Shown piece after piece: positions 1-9,573 of a stretch of 64,000 nucleotides of DNA. A program made the position numbers and the translations under genes. The first letter of the stretch is position 1, and every line of letters begins with the position of its first letter. Source of the DNA: Pseudomonadota bacterium (GTDB lineage Bacteria; Pseudomonadota; Gammaproteobacteria; Xanthomonadales; Xanthomonadaceae). The stretch spans positions 310,001 to 374,000 of the forward strand of contig JAFECB010000017.1 of the NCBI GenBank assembly GCA_018242365.1, in the 5' to 3' direction. Under the pieces are notes generated by a model. It saw nothing but the letters and a program-made list of their open reading frames with translations. It searched no databases and was not told the origin of the DNA.

Positions 1-543
1 CCGATACCCTTCGGCGACGAGATCGAAGGCACGCTCGGCACGATCCACCTTGCCCAGAAAGTCCTGCACCTCGGCAAGCTGCGGCCACAACGTGCGCAGC
101 ACCGTGCCCATGCGCTGCGCATAACGCAACGAGGCCGGATCCGCGCTTGCCTCCAGTGCGATATTCGCCTGCGCCAGCAATGCCGCCCGAGCGCGATCCA
201 GCTGCGCCGCATCGTCCTTGTTGTCCGGCTCCAGCTTGCGCAGGGCCATCAACAGCGGGATGGCCGAATGTCCGGTTTCAAACAGGTCGCCCTTCGCCAG
301 TGCCCGTCGCGCTTCCGCACGCGTGCGCTCGGGACGCTCGATAACGACCTCGGGCAAGCTCCAGCTCAGCACGTCGGCCAAGGCATCGTCGCCACGGATG
401 TTGACCGCACCTTGCTGGCGCGCAGGTGTCGTTGACGGCTTGCTCGCGGTCGCAGGCCTGGCAGGCACGGGGGCCGGTGGCGGCTTGCGTCCGCAGGCCG
501 CGACCAAGGCAATCATGGCGATGAGGAGCACGCGACAGCGCAA
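1..543 (-). CDS. Putative lipoprotein, C-terminal part beyond window edge
   Basis: The reading frame runs off the left edge, so only about 180 residues are visible. A hydrophobic stretch ends in a lipobox (LVAAC) followed by a Pro-rich linker, so the product is probably a lipidated periplasmic or outer-membrane protein; the visible body is Ala/Arg/Leu-rich and helical-looking, without a domain I recognise. I place the start at a TTG (543) because GGAG lies 7 bases upstream and it gives a compact signal peptide (MRCRVLLIAMIALVAAC). An in-frame ATG at 633 is also open, but it would leave only 9 bp to the divergent rnd start and a 30-residue leader before the signal. Function unknown. Confidence 0.6.
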   Translation of the reverse strand, partial: MRCRVLLIAMIALVAACGRKPPPAPVPARPATASKPSTTPARQQGAVNIRGDDALADVLSWSLPEVVIERPERTRAEARRALAKGDLFETGHSAIPLLMALRKLEPDNKDDAAQLDRARAALLAQANIALEASADPASLRYAQRMGTVLRTLWPQLAEVQDFLGKVDRAERAFDLVAEGYR

Positions 544-642
544 ACGCCAACTCCACGGGAACGCATCGCCCGGCTGCGATGCACCTCGTGAAGGTAGGGC
601 ATGGGCCAGCCATCGGCAACCGCAGCCCTTCATAATGCTCGG

Positions 643-1758
643 ATGACGCAATGGATCGACACCCCCGACGCGCTGCGTGCGCGCACCGCCACCCTGCCAC
701 CCGTGATCGGGCTGGATACCGAATTTCTTCGCGAGCGCACCTATTGGCCGCAGCTTGCGCTGGTGCAGATCGCCCTGAGCAAGGATGACATCCTGCTCGT
801 CGATCCGCTGCAGCCGGGCATGTGCGAGGCCCTTTCGCCACTGCTTGCCGACACCGCCACGCTGAAGCTGATGCACAGCCCCAGCGAGGATCTCGTCGCC
901 TTCCAGCATGCCTGCGGGGTGGTACCGAGCCCCATGTTCGACACCCAGGCCGCAGCCGCGCTGGCGGGGCTGGGTGCGGGACTCGGCTATCAGAAACTGG
1001 TGCAGTCGGTCACCGGCGTCGAGCTGGCCAAGGGCGAAACCCGTTCCGACTGGATGCGCCGCCCGTTGTCGCCATCGCAACTGGACTACGCTGCTGATGA
1101 TGTCCGGCACCTGCACGCCCTGCATGCCACCTTGCAGGACCGGCTGTCCACACTCGGGCGTCTGGATTGGCTCGACGAAGACGCGCAGCGGCAATCGGCC
1201 GCCGCCAGCGACCCACATCCCGATCCGTGGCCGCACCTCGGCCTGCGTAGCGCACGCTTCCTCGATGCCGAAGGCCAACACCGCCTGCTGCGCCTGCTGC
1301 GCTGGCGCGAGCTGCAGGCCCGCACCTCCGACCGACCGCGCGGCTGGATCCTCGACAACGAATTGGCGGTGAACCTGGCGCGCCGCAATCCCGCTGATCG
1401 CGGCACGTTCATCGCCCTGCTGGACGCCGCACCGAAAGCACCGCGCGGACTGCGCGACGCGCTATGGCAGGCCTTGGTCACACCTCTTGCCGATGAAGCC
1501 GACTCCCCATTGGCGCAGGACGAGGAGCGCGACAAGCAGCGGATGCGCGCCATGCAGGATGCCATCGCCACGCTGGCGACCGAGCTGCAACTCCCTGAAG
1601 GCGTGCTGGCCTCTCGGCGCATGCTGGAACCGCTGCTCTCCGGCGCAGGCTGGACGGGCGCACTGGCGGGTTGGCGGCGGCGACTGCTGGAGCCCCGCCT
1701 CGCACCCTTGCTGGCGGCGCCTCCCGGCGATATTACTGACTGGGAGCCACGCAAGTAA
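643..1758 (+). CDS. rnd: Ribonuclease D
   Basis: This is a 3'-5' exoribonuclease that trims tRNA precursors and other structured RNAs in the cytoplasm. The 371-residue product has the DEDDy exonuclease domain first: D25 and E27 in GLDTEF, D83 in SPSED, and the Y149-x3-D153 pair in YAADDV, followed by C-terminal HRDC-type helices. Length fits the family (about 370). An upstream in-frame ATG at 601 is open, but the family begins near MTQWIDTP, so 643 is preferred. It is followed by a tRNA gene, a fitting but probably incidental neighbour for a tRNA-processing enzyme. Confidence 0.95.
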   Translation: MTQWIDTPDALRARTATLPPVIGLDTEFLRERTYWPQLALVQIALSKDDILLVDPLQPGMCEALSPLLADTATLKLMHSPSEDLVAFQHACGVVPSPMFDTQAAAALAGLGAGLGYQKLVQSVTGVELAKGETRSDWMRRPLSPSQLDYAADDVRHLHALHATLQDRLSTLGRLDWLDEDAQRQSAAASDPHPDPWPHLGLRSARFLDAEGQHRLLRLLRWRELQARTSDRPRGWILDNELAVNLARRNPADRGTFIALLDAAPKAPRGLRDALWQALVTPLADEADSPLAQDEERDKQRMRAMQDAIATLATELQLPEGVLASRRMLEPLLSGAGWTGALAGWRRRLLEPRLAPLLAAPPGDITDWEPRK

Positions 1759-1766
1759 GTCAATGC

Positions 1767-1796
1767 TTGCCCCGCGACGGACGCCCCGACTACAAT
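1767..1796 (+). promoter_or_regulatory. Sigma70-type promoter of tRNA-Asn
   Basis: TTGCCC (1767-1772) and TACAAT (1791-1796) are separated by 18 bp and end 10 bp before the first base of the tRNA. This is a good match to the housekeeping -35/-10 pattern and places the transcription start around 1803. Confidence 0.6.
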
Positions 1797-1806
1797 GCGC
1801 GTCCCC

Positions 1807-1883
1807 GCCCGAATAGCTCAGCCGGTTAGAGCACTTGACTGTTAATCAGGGGGTCGTTGGTTCGAGTCCAACTTCGGGCGCCA
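1807..1883 (+). tRNA. tRNA-Asn (anticodon GTT)
   Basis: A full cloverleaf can be folded: acceptor stem GCCCGAA pairs with TTCGGGC, the anticodon loop is CTGTTAA with GTT at 1841-1843, and the T-loop reads GGTTCGAGTCC. The CCA end is encoded (1881-1883). It decodes AAC/AAU. It has its own promoter upstream and a hairpin terminator directly downstream, so it is a single-gene transcription unit. Confidence 0.97.
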
Positions 1884-1891
1884 GTAATTCC

Positions 1892-1922
1892 AAGGGCTTG
1901 GCCGCGAGGCTAGGCCCTTTTT
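1892..1922 (+). terminator. Rho-independent terminator of tRNA-Asn
   Basis: AAGGGC and GCCCTT form the outer stem, with an inner GGCC/GGCT pairing around a GCGA loop. A run of six T residues (1917-1922) follows. It sits 8 bases after the tRNA. Confidence 0.75.
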
Positions 1923-1969
1923 CATGTCCGCGCTAAAGTCGCGTCTTCGCCACTGAACGACGACCGGCC

Positions 1970-2707
1970 ATGATCGAAGTCGATGCCCTGTGCAAGCGCT
2001 ACGGGGATTTCACCGCCGTGGACGCGCTGTCGTTCCGGGTCGAGGCGGGCCAGATCATGGGGCTGGTGGGGCCCAATGGCGCCGGCAAGACCACCACCTT
2101 GCGCTGCCTCGCCGGGATCATCCCCGCCACCCTTGGCCATGCGCGCATCGGCGGGGTGGACATCGCCGCCGATCCGGTGGCGGCCAAGCGCCAGCTGGCC
2201 TTCATTCCCGATGAGCCGCGCCTGTTCGAGCACCTCACGGTCGAACAGCATCTCAATTTCGTCGCCCGCCTGTACGGGGTCGCGGATTGGCAGGCGCGCG
2301 CGCAGCCCCTGCTCGATGATCTGGAGATGGGCGACAAGCGCAAATTGATGCCATCCGAACTGTCGCGCGGAATGAAGCAGAAACTGGCAATCGCCTGCGG
2401 CCTGCTGCACGCACCGCGGGCGGTGATTCTCGACGAGCCGCTGACCGGGCTGGATCCGCACGGCATCCGCCGGATGAAGAACACCATGCGCAAGCTGGCG
2501 GGTGACGGCGTGGCGATCATCCTCAGCTCGCACCTGCTGGACCTCGTCGAGGAGGTGTGCACGCACCTGCTGATCCTGAAGGAAGGCCATAAATTGGCCG
2601 ATGGCTCGGTGGCCGAGGTGCGCGCACGCTACATGGCGGATGGCGAAACCAGCCTCGAGGATGTGTTCTTCCGCGCCACCGGCGAGACCGAGGACGCGCA
2701 CGCTTGA
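1970..2707 (+). CDS. ABC transporter ATP-binding protein
   Basis: Cytoplasmic ATPase subunit (245 aa) of an ABC exporter. Walker A (GPNGAGKTT, near residue 34), signature (LSRGMKQKL) and Walker B (AVILDEPLTGLDP) are intact, and the LSSHLLDLVEE segment holds the switch histidine. The sequence is of the single-domain type found with drug, antibiotic or sodium exporters. The next gene, which overlaps it by 4 bp, supplies the membrane subunit. Substrate cannot be told from sequence. Confidence 0.92.
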   Translation: MIEVDALCKRYGDFTAVDALSFRVEAGQIMGLVGPNGAGKTTTLRCLAGIIPATLGHARIGGVDIAADPVAAKRQLAFIPDEPRLFEHLTVEQHLNFVARLYGVADWQARAQPLLDDLEMGDKRKLMPSELSRGMKQKLAIACGLLHAPRAVILDEPLTGLDPHGIRRMKNTMRKLAGDGVAIILSSHLLDLVEEVCTHLLILKEGHKLADGSVAEVRARYMADGETSLEDVFFRATGETEDAHA

Positions 2708-4488
2708 GCACGCCAGCCTCCACTCGATTCGCCGCCGTGGCCGGGGCGTTCTTCTATCTGCAGGCCACCTCGCTGTACAACAACATTCGCCGCCGCCTGC
2801 AGCGACTGCGCCAGCCCAAGTATCTGCTGGGCGCACTGGCAGGCGCGGCCTACATGTACGCCTTCGTGTTCCGGCACTTCATGGATCAGGCACGATCGCC
2901 GGCACAGGCCATGCAGGCATTCCCGTCGGCCTTGCTGCCGGATCTGGCAGCACTGGTCGCCTTGGCCCTGCTGCTGTTCCTGTGGCTGGAATGGCTGTTT
3001 GCAGGCGACGGCGCGGAATTGGGATTTTCGGAAACCGAGATTGCATTCCTGTTCCCCGCCCCGCTGACCCGCACCGCGCTGATCCAGTACAACCTGCTGC
3101 GCTCGCAATTGCTGATTTTCTTTTCGTCCTTCCTGCTGGGGCTGTTGTTCCGACGCGGCAGCGCGATGAACGGCCATCCGCTGCAATATGCGACTGGACT
3201 GTGGCTGTTGCTGTCGATGGGCCGCCTGCACCTGATGGCAGCCAGCTTCACCCGCGAACGCCTGCAACATTTTGGCCTGTCGCTCTGGCCGCGCAGGCTG
3301 TTGGTGCTGTTGCTGGGCCTGTCATTGGCGGCTGCCTGCCTGTTGCCGATTCGCGATGCCTTGATGCCGCCCGCGATCTCGTCCTGGTCGGAGATCGGCA
3401 AATTGCATCCGTGGTTCCGCGGAATCATCGACCACGCCCCATTGGCATGGTTGCTGCTGCCGCTGCAATGGGCGGTGGCACCGCTCTTCGCCAGCGATGG
3501 CAGCAGCTTCCTGCGTGCGCTGCCGGCGGCCTTCGGCTTGCTGATGCTGCATTATCTGTGGGCGGTACGCGCCCAGGTCTCGTTCGAGGAAGGCTCGATC
3601 GCACATGCCAAGAAGCGCGCCTTGCGACGCAGCGCGATGCGCGAAGGTCGCCTGCACGAACGCGCGCCGAGCAAGCCGAGGAATGCTCCGTTTACCCTGC
3701 ACGCCAGCGGCATGCCGGCCATGGCTTTCCTGTGGAAAGGCTTGCTGGGTGCGGGCACGTTGTATCGCCTGCGTAGCTGGCTGCTCGCCTGTGTCATTTC
3801 ATTTGCCGTCGCGCAATGGGCGGCGCTGCAGCCCTGGAGCAAACCGGTGCTGATCGCCTTCGGCAGTGGTTTCCTGATGATCGGCGTGTGGGGAATGTTG
3901 TTCGGCCCGATGTTCATGCAGCGCAGCGTGCAACGTCTGCTGCAGACGCTCGATATCCTCAAGGCCACGCCACTGGGAGGACGACAGATCGCCTTGGGTG
4001 AATTGATCACGCCGACCGTGATCATGACCGGCGTGCTGCTGTGGCTGTTGTGGACGGCAACCCTTTGTTTCCTGCTGGCAGGCGGCTCTGCGGCGTTCAC
4101 ACCGTCCATGATCGGTGCGGCCGCGGTTGGCCTGGCCCTGCTGGTGCCGCCGCTGTGCGCACTGATGCTGAGTGTGCCGTTTGCCGGCAGCGTGTATTTT
4201 CCGGCATGGCTCGCACCGGAAAAAGGTGCCAGTCGTGGCGTCGAGGTGATGGGCCAGCGGATGATCTTCATGGCCGGTTACATCCTGGCCCTGATGATCG
4301 CCCTGTTGCCCGCCGTACTGCTGGCGGGGCTGGTGTTTCTGCTCGTCAACTGGCTTGTCGGGATGGTCCCCGCGATCCTGCTGACGGCCCCCTGCGCTGC
4401 CGTGGTGCTGGGCCTGGAACTGCGTCTGGTACTGGGAGTCCTCGGCCGCCGCATCGATGCGTTCGACCTGTCGCAGGAGTTGCGTTGA
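2704..4488 (+). CDS. ABC exporter membrane subunit (large permease)
   Basis: A 594-residue membrane protein with many hydrophobic segments (roughly residues 60-110, 125-180, 195-220, 270-290, 340-400 and 435-580). It starts with TTG, overlapping the stop of the ATPase gene (TTGA at 2704-2707), so the two are translationally coupled and very likely form one exporter. A basic loop near residues 300-330 is rich in Arg and Lys. I do not recognise a named family; it resembles large permeases fused from two halves that pair with a lone ATPase. Substrate unknown. Confidence 0.8.
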   Translation: MSTPASTRFAAVAGAFFYLQATSLYNNIRRRLQRLRQPKYLLGALAGAAYMYAFVFRHFMDQARSPAQAMQAFPSALLPDLAALVALALLLFLWLEWLFAGDGAELGFSETEIAFLFPAPLTRTALIQYNLLRSQLLIFFSSFLLGLLFRRGSAMNGHPLQYATGLWLLLSMGRLHLMAASFTRERLQHFGLSLWPRRLLVLLLGLSLAAACLLPIRDALMPPAISSWSEIGKLHPWFRGIIDHAPLAWLLLPLQWAVAPLFASDGSSFLRALPAAFGLLMLHYLWAVRAQVSFEEGSIAHAKKRALRRSAMREGRLHERAPSKPRNAPFTLHASGMPAMAFLWKGLLGAGTLYRLRSWLLACVISFAVAQWAALQPWSKPVLIAFGSGFLMIGVWGMLFGPMFMQRSVQRLLQTLDILKATPLGGRQIALGELITPTVIMTGVLLWLLWTATLCFLLAGGSAAFTPSMIGAAAVGLALLVPPLCALMLSVPFAGSVYFPAWLAPEKGASRGVEVMGQRMIFMAGYILALMIALLPAVLLAGLVFLLVNWLVGMVPAILLTAPCAAVVLGLELRLVLGVLGRRIDAFDLSQELR

Positions 4489-4542
4489 GCTGATCGGAAT
4501 GCGTGGGATCGCTGTACGCTCGATTCCGGAAATTCACTGCAT

Positions 4543-4896
4543 TCAAGGCAATAGCTGGATCCCGAACGGCCGCAGCACCCACGCAAACAGCGCGAAACAC
4601 ACCACGGTGATCCCGGCGCAGGCCAGCAGGGACAGCCAGAATCCGAGCCGTGGCAACAGCCACGGAAACAGCAGGAACATCGGCAAGGTCGGCACCACGT
4701 ACCAGAACGTGTACCAGGCGTGGTTGGCGATCCTGGCCTGTGGCTGCTTGTCCAGGTACAACCAGATCAAGGCGAGGAAGGTGACCAGCGGCAACGCTGC
4801 AATGAAGCCGCCGAGCTTGTCGCTGCGCCGCGCCGCTTCCGACACGATCACCACGACTGCGGCGGTCAGCAGGTACTTGGTGAGCAGCCAAACCAT
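4543..4896 (-). CDS. DUF3147 family membrane protein
   Basis: Small inner-membrane protein (117 aa) with about four hydrophobic helices (MVWLLTKYLLTAAVVVIVSE, the GGFIAALPLVTFLALIWLYL region, the WYVVPTLPMFLLFPW region and a C-terminal helix). Length and the KLGGFIAALPLVT segment match DUF3147 proteins, whose role is unknown. It converges with the ABC exporter and precedes a VOC gene on the same strand. Confidence 0.75.
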   Translation of the reverse strand: MVWLLTKYLLTAAVVVIVSEAARRSDKLGGFIAALPLVTFLALIWLYLDKQPQARIANHAWYTFWYVVPTLPMFLLFPWLLPRLGFWLSLLACAGITVVCFALFAWVLRPFGIQLLP

Positions 4897-4950
4897 GACG
4901 TTTCCTCGAATATTCGTTGCGCCAGCAAAACGGGCGCAACGCCGACGTGG

Positions 4951-5310
4951 TCAGCCCATCGGCTCCGCCCACACCGCGAATTCATTGCCGCTGGGCTCGG
5001 TGAAATGGAAGCGGCGGCCACCGGGAAAAGCGAAGATCGGCTTGATCACGACGCCGCCTGCCGCTTCGACCTTGGCCTGCGTGCCCGCAAGATCGTCACT
5101 GAAAAGGACGATCAAGGCGCTGCCCTGCCGGGTACTGGCCGCCAAATCCGCGCGGAAGAAGCCGCCATCGAGGCCTTGATCGGCGAAGGCCATGTAGTCC
5201 GGCCCGTAATCCACGAACGACCAGCCGAAGGCTTCGACGAAAAACCGCTTGGTGGCGGCAAGGTCACGCGCCGGGAACTCGACGTAATTGATCTTCTCGT
5301 GCGCAGGCAT
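4951..5310 (-). CDS. VOC family protein (glyoxalase/bleomycin-resistance fold)
   Basis: A 119-residue protein of the vicinal oxygen chelate superfamily. It opens with INYVEFPARDLAATKRFF, the usual first strand and helix, and has a second half ending in FTEPSGNEFAVW, where E and N positions typically hold metal ligands. Such small single-domain members vary widely in activity (dioxygenase, isomerase, antibiotic binding), and nothing nearby fixes the substrate. Confidence 0.85.
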   Translation of the reverse strand: MPAHEKINYVEFPARDLAATKRFFVEAFGWSFVDYGPDYMAFADQGLDGGFFRADLAASTRQGSALIVLFSDDLAGTQAKVEAAGGVVIKPIFAFPGGRRFHFTEPSGNEFAVWAEPMG

Positions 5311-5359
5311 GGCTCGCCCCCTTCAGACAATGAACGACCCGTCTTCAACGCTCATGCGG

Positions 5360-6307
5360 TCAGAACAAGACACCATCGCCCTGCGCAGATGCCGCGCGGG
5401 CATCTGCCAACCGCGTGATCCGGGCATTGTGTTCGATCAAATCGGCGCATTCGACCACGAAGATTCCCATCTGCCCGACCTTGAATTCCACCCACGCCAT
5501 CGGCAGGTCCGGCAGCAGGTTCACCAGCGCCTGCTCGGCCTCTCCCACTTCGCAGATCAGCAGGCCATCCTCGGTCAGATGCAAGGGCGCGTCGCGCAGG
5601 ATGCGCAGCACGATGTCGAGGCCGTCGTCACCCGCGCGCAAGCCCAGCTCCGGCTCATGCGCATACTCGCGCGGCAAGGCATCGGTCTCGGCATTGGTGA
5701 CATAAGGCGGATTGGTCACGATCAGGTCGTAACGCTGGCCCGGCAGCCCCGCGTACAGATCGGACTTCACGAAACGCACGTTCTTCACCAGCAGGCGCTT
5801 TTCGTTTTCCGCCGCCAGCGCCAGCGCGTCGTCGCTGATATCGGCACCATCGACATGCCACTCGGGGTTGTAATGCGCCATCGCAATGGCGATGCAACCG
5901 GAACCCGTGCACAAGTCCAGCGCACGACGCACCTCGCGATCCCCCAGCCACGGCTGGAAGCCGGCTTCGATCATCTCGGCAATCGGCGAACGTGGCACCA
6001 GCGCGCGCGAATCGGACTTGAAGCTGAGACCGGCGAACCACGCCTCGCCGGTCAGGTAAGCCGCCGGCACGTGCTCCTCGATCCGGCGCAGGAACAGGCC
6101 CAGAACGTCTTCCTTCTCGGCCTCGGTGATGCGCGCATTTCCGTATACCGGCGACAGATCATGCGGCAGGTGCAAGGCATGCAGGGTGAGCTGGGTGGCT
6201 TCGTCCAGCGCGTTGTCGTAGCCGTGCCCGAAGGTCAATCCGGCCGCGTTGAAACGGCTGGCGCCGTAGCGGATCAGATCGATGATGGTCTGCAATTCCT
6301 GGGACAT
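5360..6307 (-). CDS. prmB: Ribosomal protein L3 N5-glutamine methyltransferase
   Basis: S-adenosylmethionine-dependent enzyme that methylates a glutamine of ribosomal protein L3. The 315-residue product has an N-terminal helical substrate domain, then the Rossmann fold with SAM loop DLCTGSGCIAIAM and the catalytic NPPY motif (VTNPPYV). The start at 6307 (MSQELQTI) fits the family; an in-frame ATG 60 bases upstream lies in the spacer before the divergent SCO gene. PrmC has the same fold, but the N-terminal sequence is that of PrmB. Confidence 0.93.
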   Translation of the reverse strand: MSQELQTIIDLIRYGASRFNAAGLTFGHGYDNALDEATQLTLHALHLPHDLSPVYGNARITEAEKEDVLGLFLRRIEEHVPAAYLTGEAWFAGLSFKSDSRALVPRSPIAEMIEAGFQPWLGDREVRRALDLCTGSGCIAIAMAHYNPEWHVDGADISDDALALAAENEKRLLVKNVRFVKSDLYAGLPGQRYDLIVTNPPYVTNAETDALPREYAHEPELGLRAGDDGLDIVLRILRDAPLHLTEDGLLICEVGEAEQALVNLLPDLPMAWVEFKVGQMGIFVVECADLIEHNARITRLADARAASAQGDGVLF

Positions 6308-6387
6308 GACACCCGATCCGAGCAAGGGGCAGGCAGTATAACGACCGCACGCGGGTATCATCGCCATCCCGGATCCTGCTTGCCCGT

Positions 6388-7029
6388 ATGTCGAAACGCA
6401 CCGCCCTGCTCCTGATCGTCACCGTGCTCGCCGGAATTCTCGGCTTCACGGCCTCGCGCGCGCTGTTCCATGCGCCTGCGCCAGTGGTCCTGCCCGCGCC
6501 GCAAGCGATCACCCTGCTGCCGAACCCGCGCGTCCTGCCGGCGTTTGCCTTGCAGCAAGCCAGTGGCACGCCGCTCACCCAGGATGCGCTGAAAGGCCAC
6601 TGGACCGTGGTCTTCCTCGGCTTTACCCATTGCCCGGATGTCTGCCCCACCACGCTGGCCCAGTTATCGGCAGCGCAGAAACAGTGGGCGTCCTTGCCCG
6701 TCGCGAGCCGGCCGAGGGTGCTCTTCGTTTCAGCCGATCCGGAGCGCGACACGCCCGAACTGGTCGCACGCTACGCCCACGCCTTCCATCCCGATTCGCT
6801 GGCGGCGACCGCACCGGTGCCCGATCTGGAGAAATTCGCGCGCTCGCTGTCACTGGTGTTCATGAAGGTGCCCGGCACCAGCGGCAAACCGGACGACTAC
6901 AGCATCGACCACTCTGCCGCCTTGGTCGTGCTCGATCCACAGGCGCGCATGGCCGGGGTGGCGCAACCGCCGTTCGATATTCCAGGCATTGCCGCCGACC
7001 TCGCCGCACTGACACCGACACCACGATGA
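6388..7029 (+). CDS. SCO1/SenC family copper chaperone
   Basis: Membrane-anchored, thioredoxin-like protein (213 aa) that helps deliver copper to the CuA site of cytochrome oxidase or acts as a thiol reductase. One N-terminal membrane helix (residues about 5-25) is followed by the CPDVC motif (C82, C86) and a distal histidine (H175 in IDHSAAL), the three usual copper ligands. The stop codon overlaps the start of psd (ATGA). No oxidase genes of the aa3 type are next to it; the ccoNOQP oxidase in this window lacks a CuA site. Confidence 0.92.
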   Translation: MSKRTALLLIVTVLAGILGFTASRALFHAPAPVVLPAPQAITLLPNPRVLPAFALQQASGTPLTQDALKGHWTVVFLGFTHCPDVCPTTLAQLSAAQKQWASLPVASRPRVLFVSADPERDTPELVARYAHAFHPDSLAATAPVPDLEKFARSLSLVFMKVPGTSGKPDDYSIDHSAALVVLDPQARMAGVAQPPFDIPGIAADLAALTPTPR

Positions 7030-7871
7030 AGCTGCTGACCGCCCTCACCTACGTCCTGCCACACCGCACGCTGTCCTCGCTGGCGCGCCAGCTTGCCTAC
7101 TCGCAGCGGCCCACGATCAAGCAATGGCTGATCGATACCGTCACCCGCAAGTTCGGTGTCGATCTCAGCGAAGCGGCGCAGCCGGACCCCACCGCCTATC
7201 CGAGTTTCAACGCCTTCTTCACCCGCGCGCTGAAGCCCGGCGTGCGCTCACCCGATCCCGATCCGAATGCCCTGCTGATGCCCGCCGATGGCCATATCAG
7301 CCAATGCGGGGCGATTGTCGATGGCCGCATCTTCCAGGCCAAGGGCCAGAGTTTCACCGCGGCCGAACTGCTGGGCAGTGACGCCGATGCGGAACCGTTC
7401 AAGGACGGCCTGTTTGCCACCGTCTACCTGTCGCCGCGCGATTACCACCGCGTGCACATGCCGTGGACCGGCACCCTGCGCGAAACCGTGCACGTGCCAG
7501 GGCGGTTGTTCTCGGTCGGCACCGACGCGGTGGCCAGTGTGCCGCGCGTGTTCGCACGCAACGAGCGCCTGGTCTGTCATTTCGATACCGACTTCGGCCC
7601 GATGGTGCAGGTGATGGTCGGTGCGCTGCTGGTTTCCGGCGTGGAAACGGTGTGGAGTGGCGTGGAAATCCCGGCCTATGGCGATGCCATCACCCGCAAG
7701 GACTGGCGCGGCAACGGCTTGACGGTGGAGCGCTTCGCCGAAATGGCGCGATTCAACTATGGCAGCACGGTGATCACCTTGTTGCCGAAGGGCGTGGCCA
7801 CGCTGGATCCTGCCCTCACTGCGGAGTCGCCGGTACGGTTGGGCCAGCGGCTGGCAAACCGCTGCCCCTGA
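7026..7871 (+). CDS. psd: Phosphatidylserine decarboxylase proenzyme
   Basis: Converts phosphatidylserine to phosphatidylethanolamine at the inner membrane. The 281-residue proenzyme has the self-cleavage site G246-S247-T248 (FNYGSTV), where S247 becomes the pyruvoyl group of the alpha chain. The ADGHI segment and [10 protein letters not shown] carry the catalytic Asp and His residues. Length is normal for the bacterial PSD-B type. The start overlaps the end of the SCO gene by 4 bp. Confidence 0.96.
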   Translation: MKLLTALTYVLPHRTLSSLARQLAYSQRPTIKQWLIDTVTRKFGVDLSEAAQPDPTAYPSFNAFFTRALKPGVRSPDPDPNALLMPADGHISQCGAIVDGRIFQAKGQSFTAAELLGSDADAEPFKDGLFATVYLSPRDYHRVHMPWTGTLRETVHVPGRLFSVGTDAVASVPRVFARNERLVCHFDTDFGPMVQVMVGALLVSGVETVWSGVEIPAYGDAITRKDWRGNGLTVERFAEMARFNYGSTVITLLPKGVATLDPALTAESPVRLGQRLANRCP

Positions 7872-7877
7872 ACCGGT

Positions 7878-9407
7878 TCATCCGTCGCAACCTTTCAGCA
7901 CCAGCTTCTGGCCCGGATGGATCGCGTAGCGCGGTGCTTTCAGACGGTTGGCCTTGGCCAGGGTCGAGAGCGTGCAGCCGAACCGGCTCGCGATCACCTG
8001 CAGGCTGTCACCGTGGCGGACCTTGTAGCTCTTGGGCACGCGCGCCGGCCGTGACGCCGCCCGTGCCGGTTCCGGCGTGGATGCTGGTGCCGGTGCGGCG
8101 TCTCCGGACGCTGCAGGCGCCGTGACCGGTGCGCCCACCCGCACGATCGCCGCATTGACGTCGCTGGCAACCAGGGTTCTTGCCAGATCGACCCGCGCAC
8201 CGCTCCTGCAATGCAGGGTATATAGCCATGCAATCCGCGAGGTCGCGTTGAGCAAGGTGCCCGCCGGGATCGATGCCGAAGGATCCCAGCGCGGATTGAG
8301 GTTGCGCAGCGCACGCAGGTAGCCATCGCGGGAGCCGTAATTACCGAGGCAGATCGTCAACTCATACAACGACGCCGGCTGCACCAAGGAGACCGTGGCC
8401 GGACGCACGCTGACTCGCGGCCAGCGAATGCCGTAATCCTTCGGGTGCAGGTACAACCACGCCGCCGCGATCACCATCGGCACGTAGTCCTTGGTCTCGG
8501 CCGGGAACTGGCTGTACACATCGGAATCCCAGAAGCTGCGGCCGCCAGTGGTCTGGAACACCCGCAGCGCACGCCCTTCGCCGCCGTTGTAACCGGCCAG
8601 CGCCAATTCGATGCTGTTGTTCAACTGGGCCAGTCGTTCCGAGAGGAATTCCGCCGCCGCATCCGCCGATGCGCGCGGGTCGTAGCGGGTGTCGAAACCG
8701 GTGCCGTCATCGCCGAGACCAAAACGTCTGCCGGTGGCCGGCATGAACTGCAATGGCCCGACCGCACCGGCGCGCGAGCCGACATGGACCTTGCCGTTGG
8801 ATTCCTTGGCCATGATCCCGAACAGCAGGGCTTCCGGCAGTCCGCGTCGCTTGAATGCCGGCGCCATCATCGCCTGCATGTAGCGGTAGTTTTCGTAGCT
8901 GTCCATCAGGGCCGGCCGCATATCGGTCAGCCAGCGCTTGATGCCGGCCTGCACCGCCGGATTGAACTGCACCGAGTTGACGAAGCGACGACCCTCCTCG
9001 CTGAGCAGGACATTGGCACTGGCTTCATCGGGCACGTCGGTGCCGGCCAGCTCGCCTTCGTCGATCGGATCGCCGTCGGTGTCATTGCCGGACGTGTCCG
9101 TATTGGCCTTCAGCAGGCGCTCGTAGGCTTCCAGCATGTCCGCCACCACGCAGCCCTGCTGCTTCGAACAATCGGCGACCACCGCCTGCATATCGGTCAG
9201 CGCCTGCTGCTCGGCCTTGGCACCGGCGTCTTCGTCCTCCATTGCCTGCGCATCGCGGTAGCGCTTCTCCGCTGCATCCATGCGCTGTTGCAAGGCGGCG
9301 ACCGCGGCCTGATCGCGCCGGGAAGTCGCTTGTGCCACAGGCACCGCCGTGGTGGCGATGAGCAACAACAGTACACCGAGGGCAGTGCAATGGATTCGAT
9401 CCGTCAT
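7878..9407 (-). CDS. MltD-like lytic murein transglycosylase with LysM
   Basis: Periplasmic enzyme (509 aa) that cleaves the glycan strands of peptidoglycan. A signal peptide (hydrophobic residues about 8-25, no lipobox cysteine) is followed by a charged coiled-coil-like stretch, then the SLT domain with catalytic E202 (MAKESNGK) and the GAVGPLQFMPATG and AGYNGGEGR motifs. A Pro/Ala linker leads to one C-terminal LysM repeat (YKVRHGDSLQVIASRFG) for wall binding. E. coli MltD is a lipoprotein with two LysM repeats, so this is a variant. It converges with psd, 6 bp apart. Confidence 0.88.
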   Translation of the reverse strand: MTDRIHCTALGVLLLLIATTAVPVAQATSRRDQAAVAALQQRMDAAEKRYRDAQAMEDEDAGAKAEQQALTDMQAVVADCSKQQGCVVADMLEAYERLLKANTDTSGNDTDGDPIDEGELAGTDVPDEASANVLLSEEGRRFVNSVQFNPAVQAGIKRWLTDMRPALMDSYENYRYMQAMMAPAFKRRGLPEALLFGIMAKESNGKVHVGSRAGAVGPLQFMPATGRRFGLGDDGTGFDTRYDPRASADAAAEFLSERLAQLNNSIELALAGYNGGEGRALRVFQTTGGRSFWDSDVYSQFPAETKDYVPMVIAAAWLYLHPKDYGIRWPRVSVRPATVSLVQPASLYELTICLGNYGSRDGYLRALRNLNPRWDPSASIPAGTLLNATSRIAWLYTLHCRSGARVDLARTLVASDVNAAIVRVGAPVTAPAASGDAAPAPASTPEPARAASRPARVPKSYKVRHGDSLQVIASRFGCTLSTLAKANRLKAPRYAIHPGQKLVLKGCDG

Positions 9408-9573
9408 CAGGCAGGGCACACAACATGTGGACGTTGCAGGGTAGCGGTGGGCATGGCGCGGAGGCAACCGCCAGACGTCCCGCCAAGCGTTCGGTCAAGA
9501 GTGACGCGACCGCTGCCGGGAATCGCATTAGAATCGACCGGACCACGACGCAATTCGTTCCCGAAGCGAGCCC

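Noticed and set aside
1922..2836. A 304-codon open frame opposite the ABC ATPase gene
   Set aside because: The plus-strand gene has all ABC motifs; the antisense product has none and would cover the tRNA terminator.
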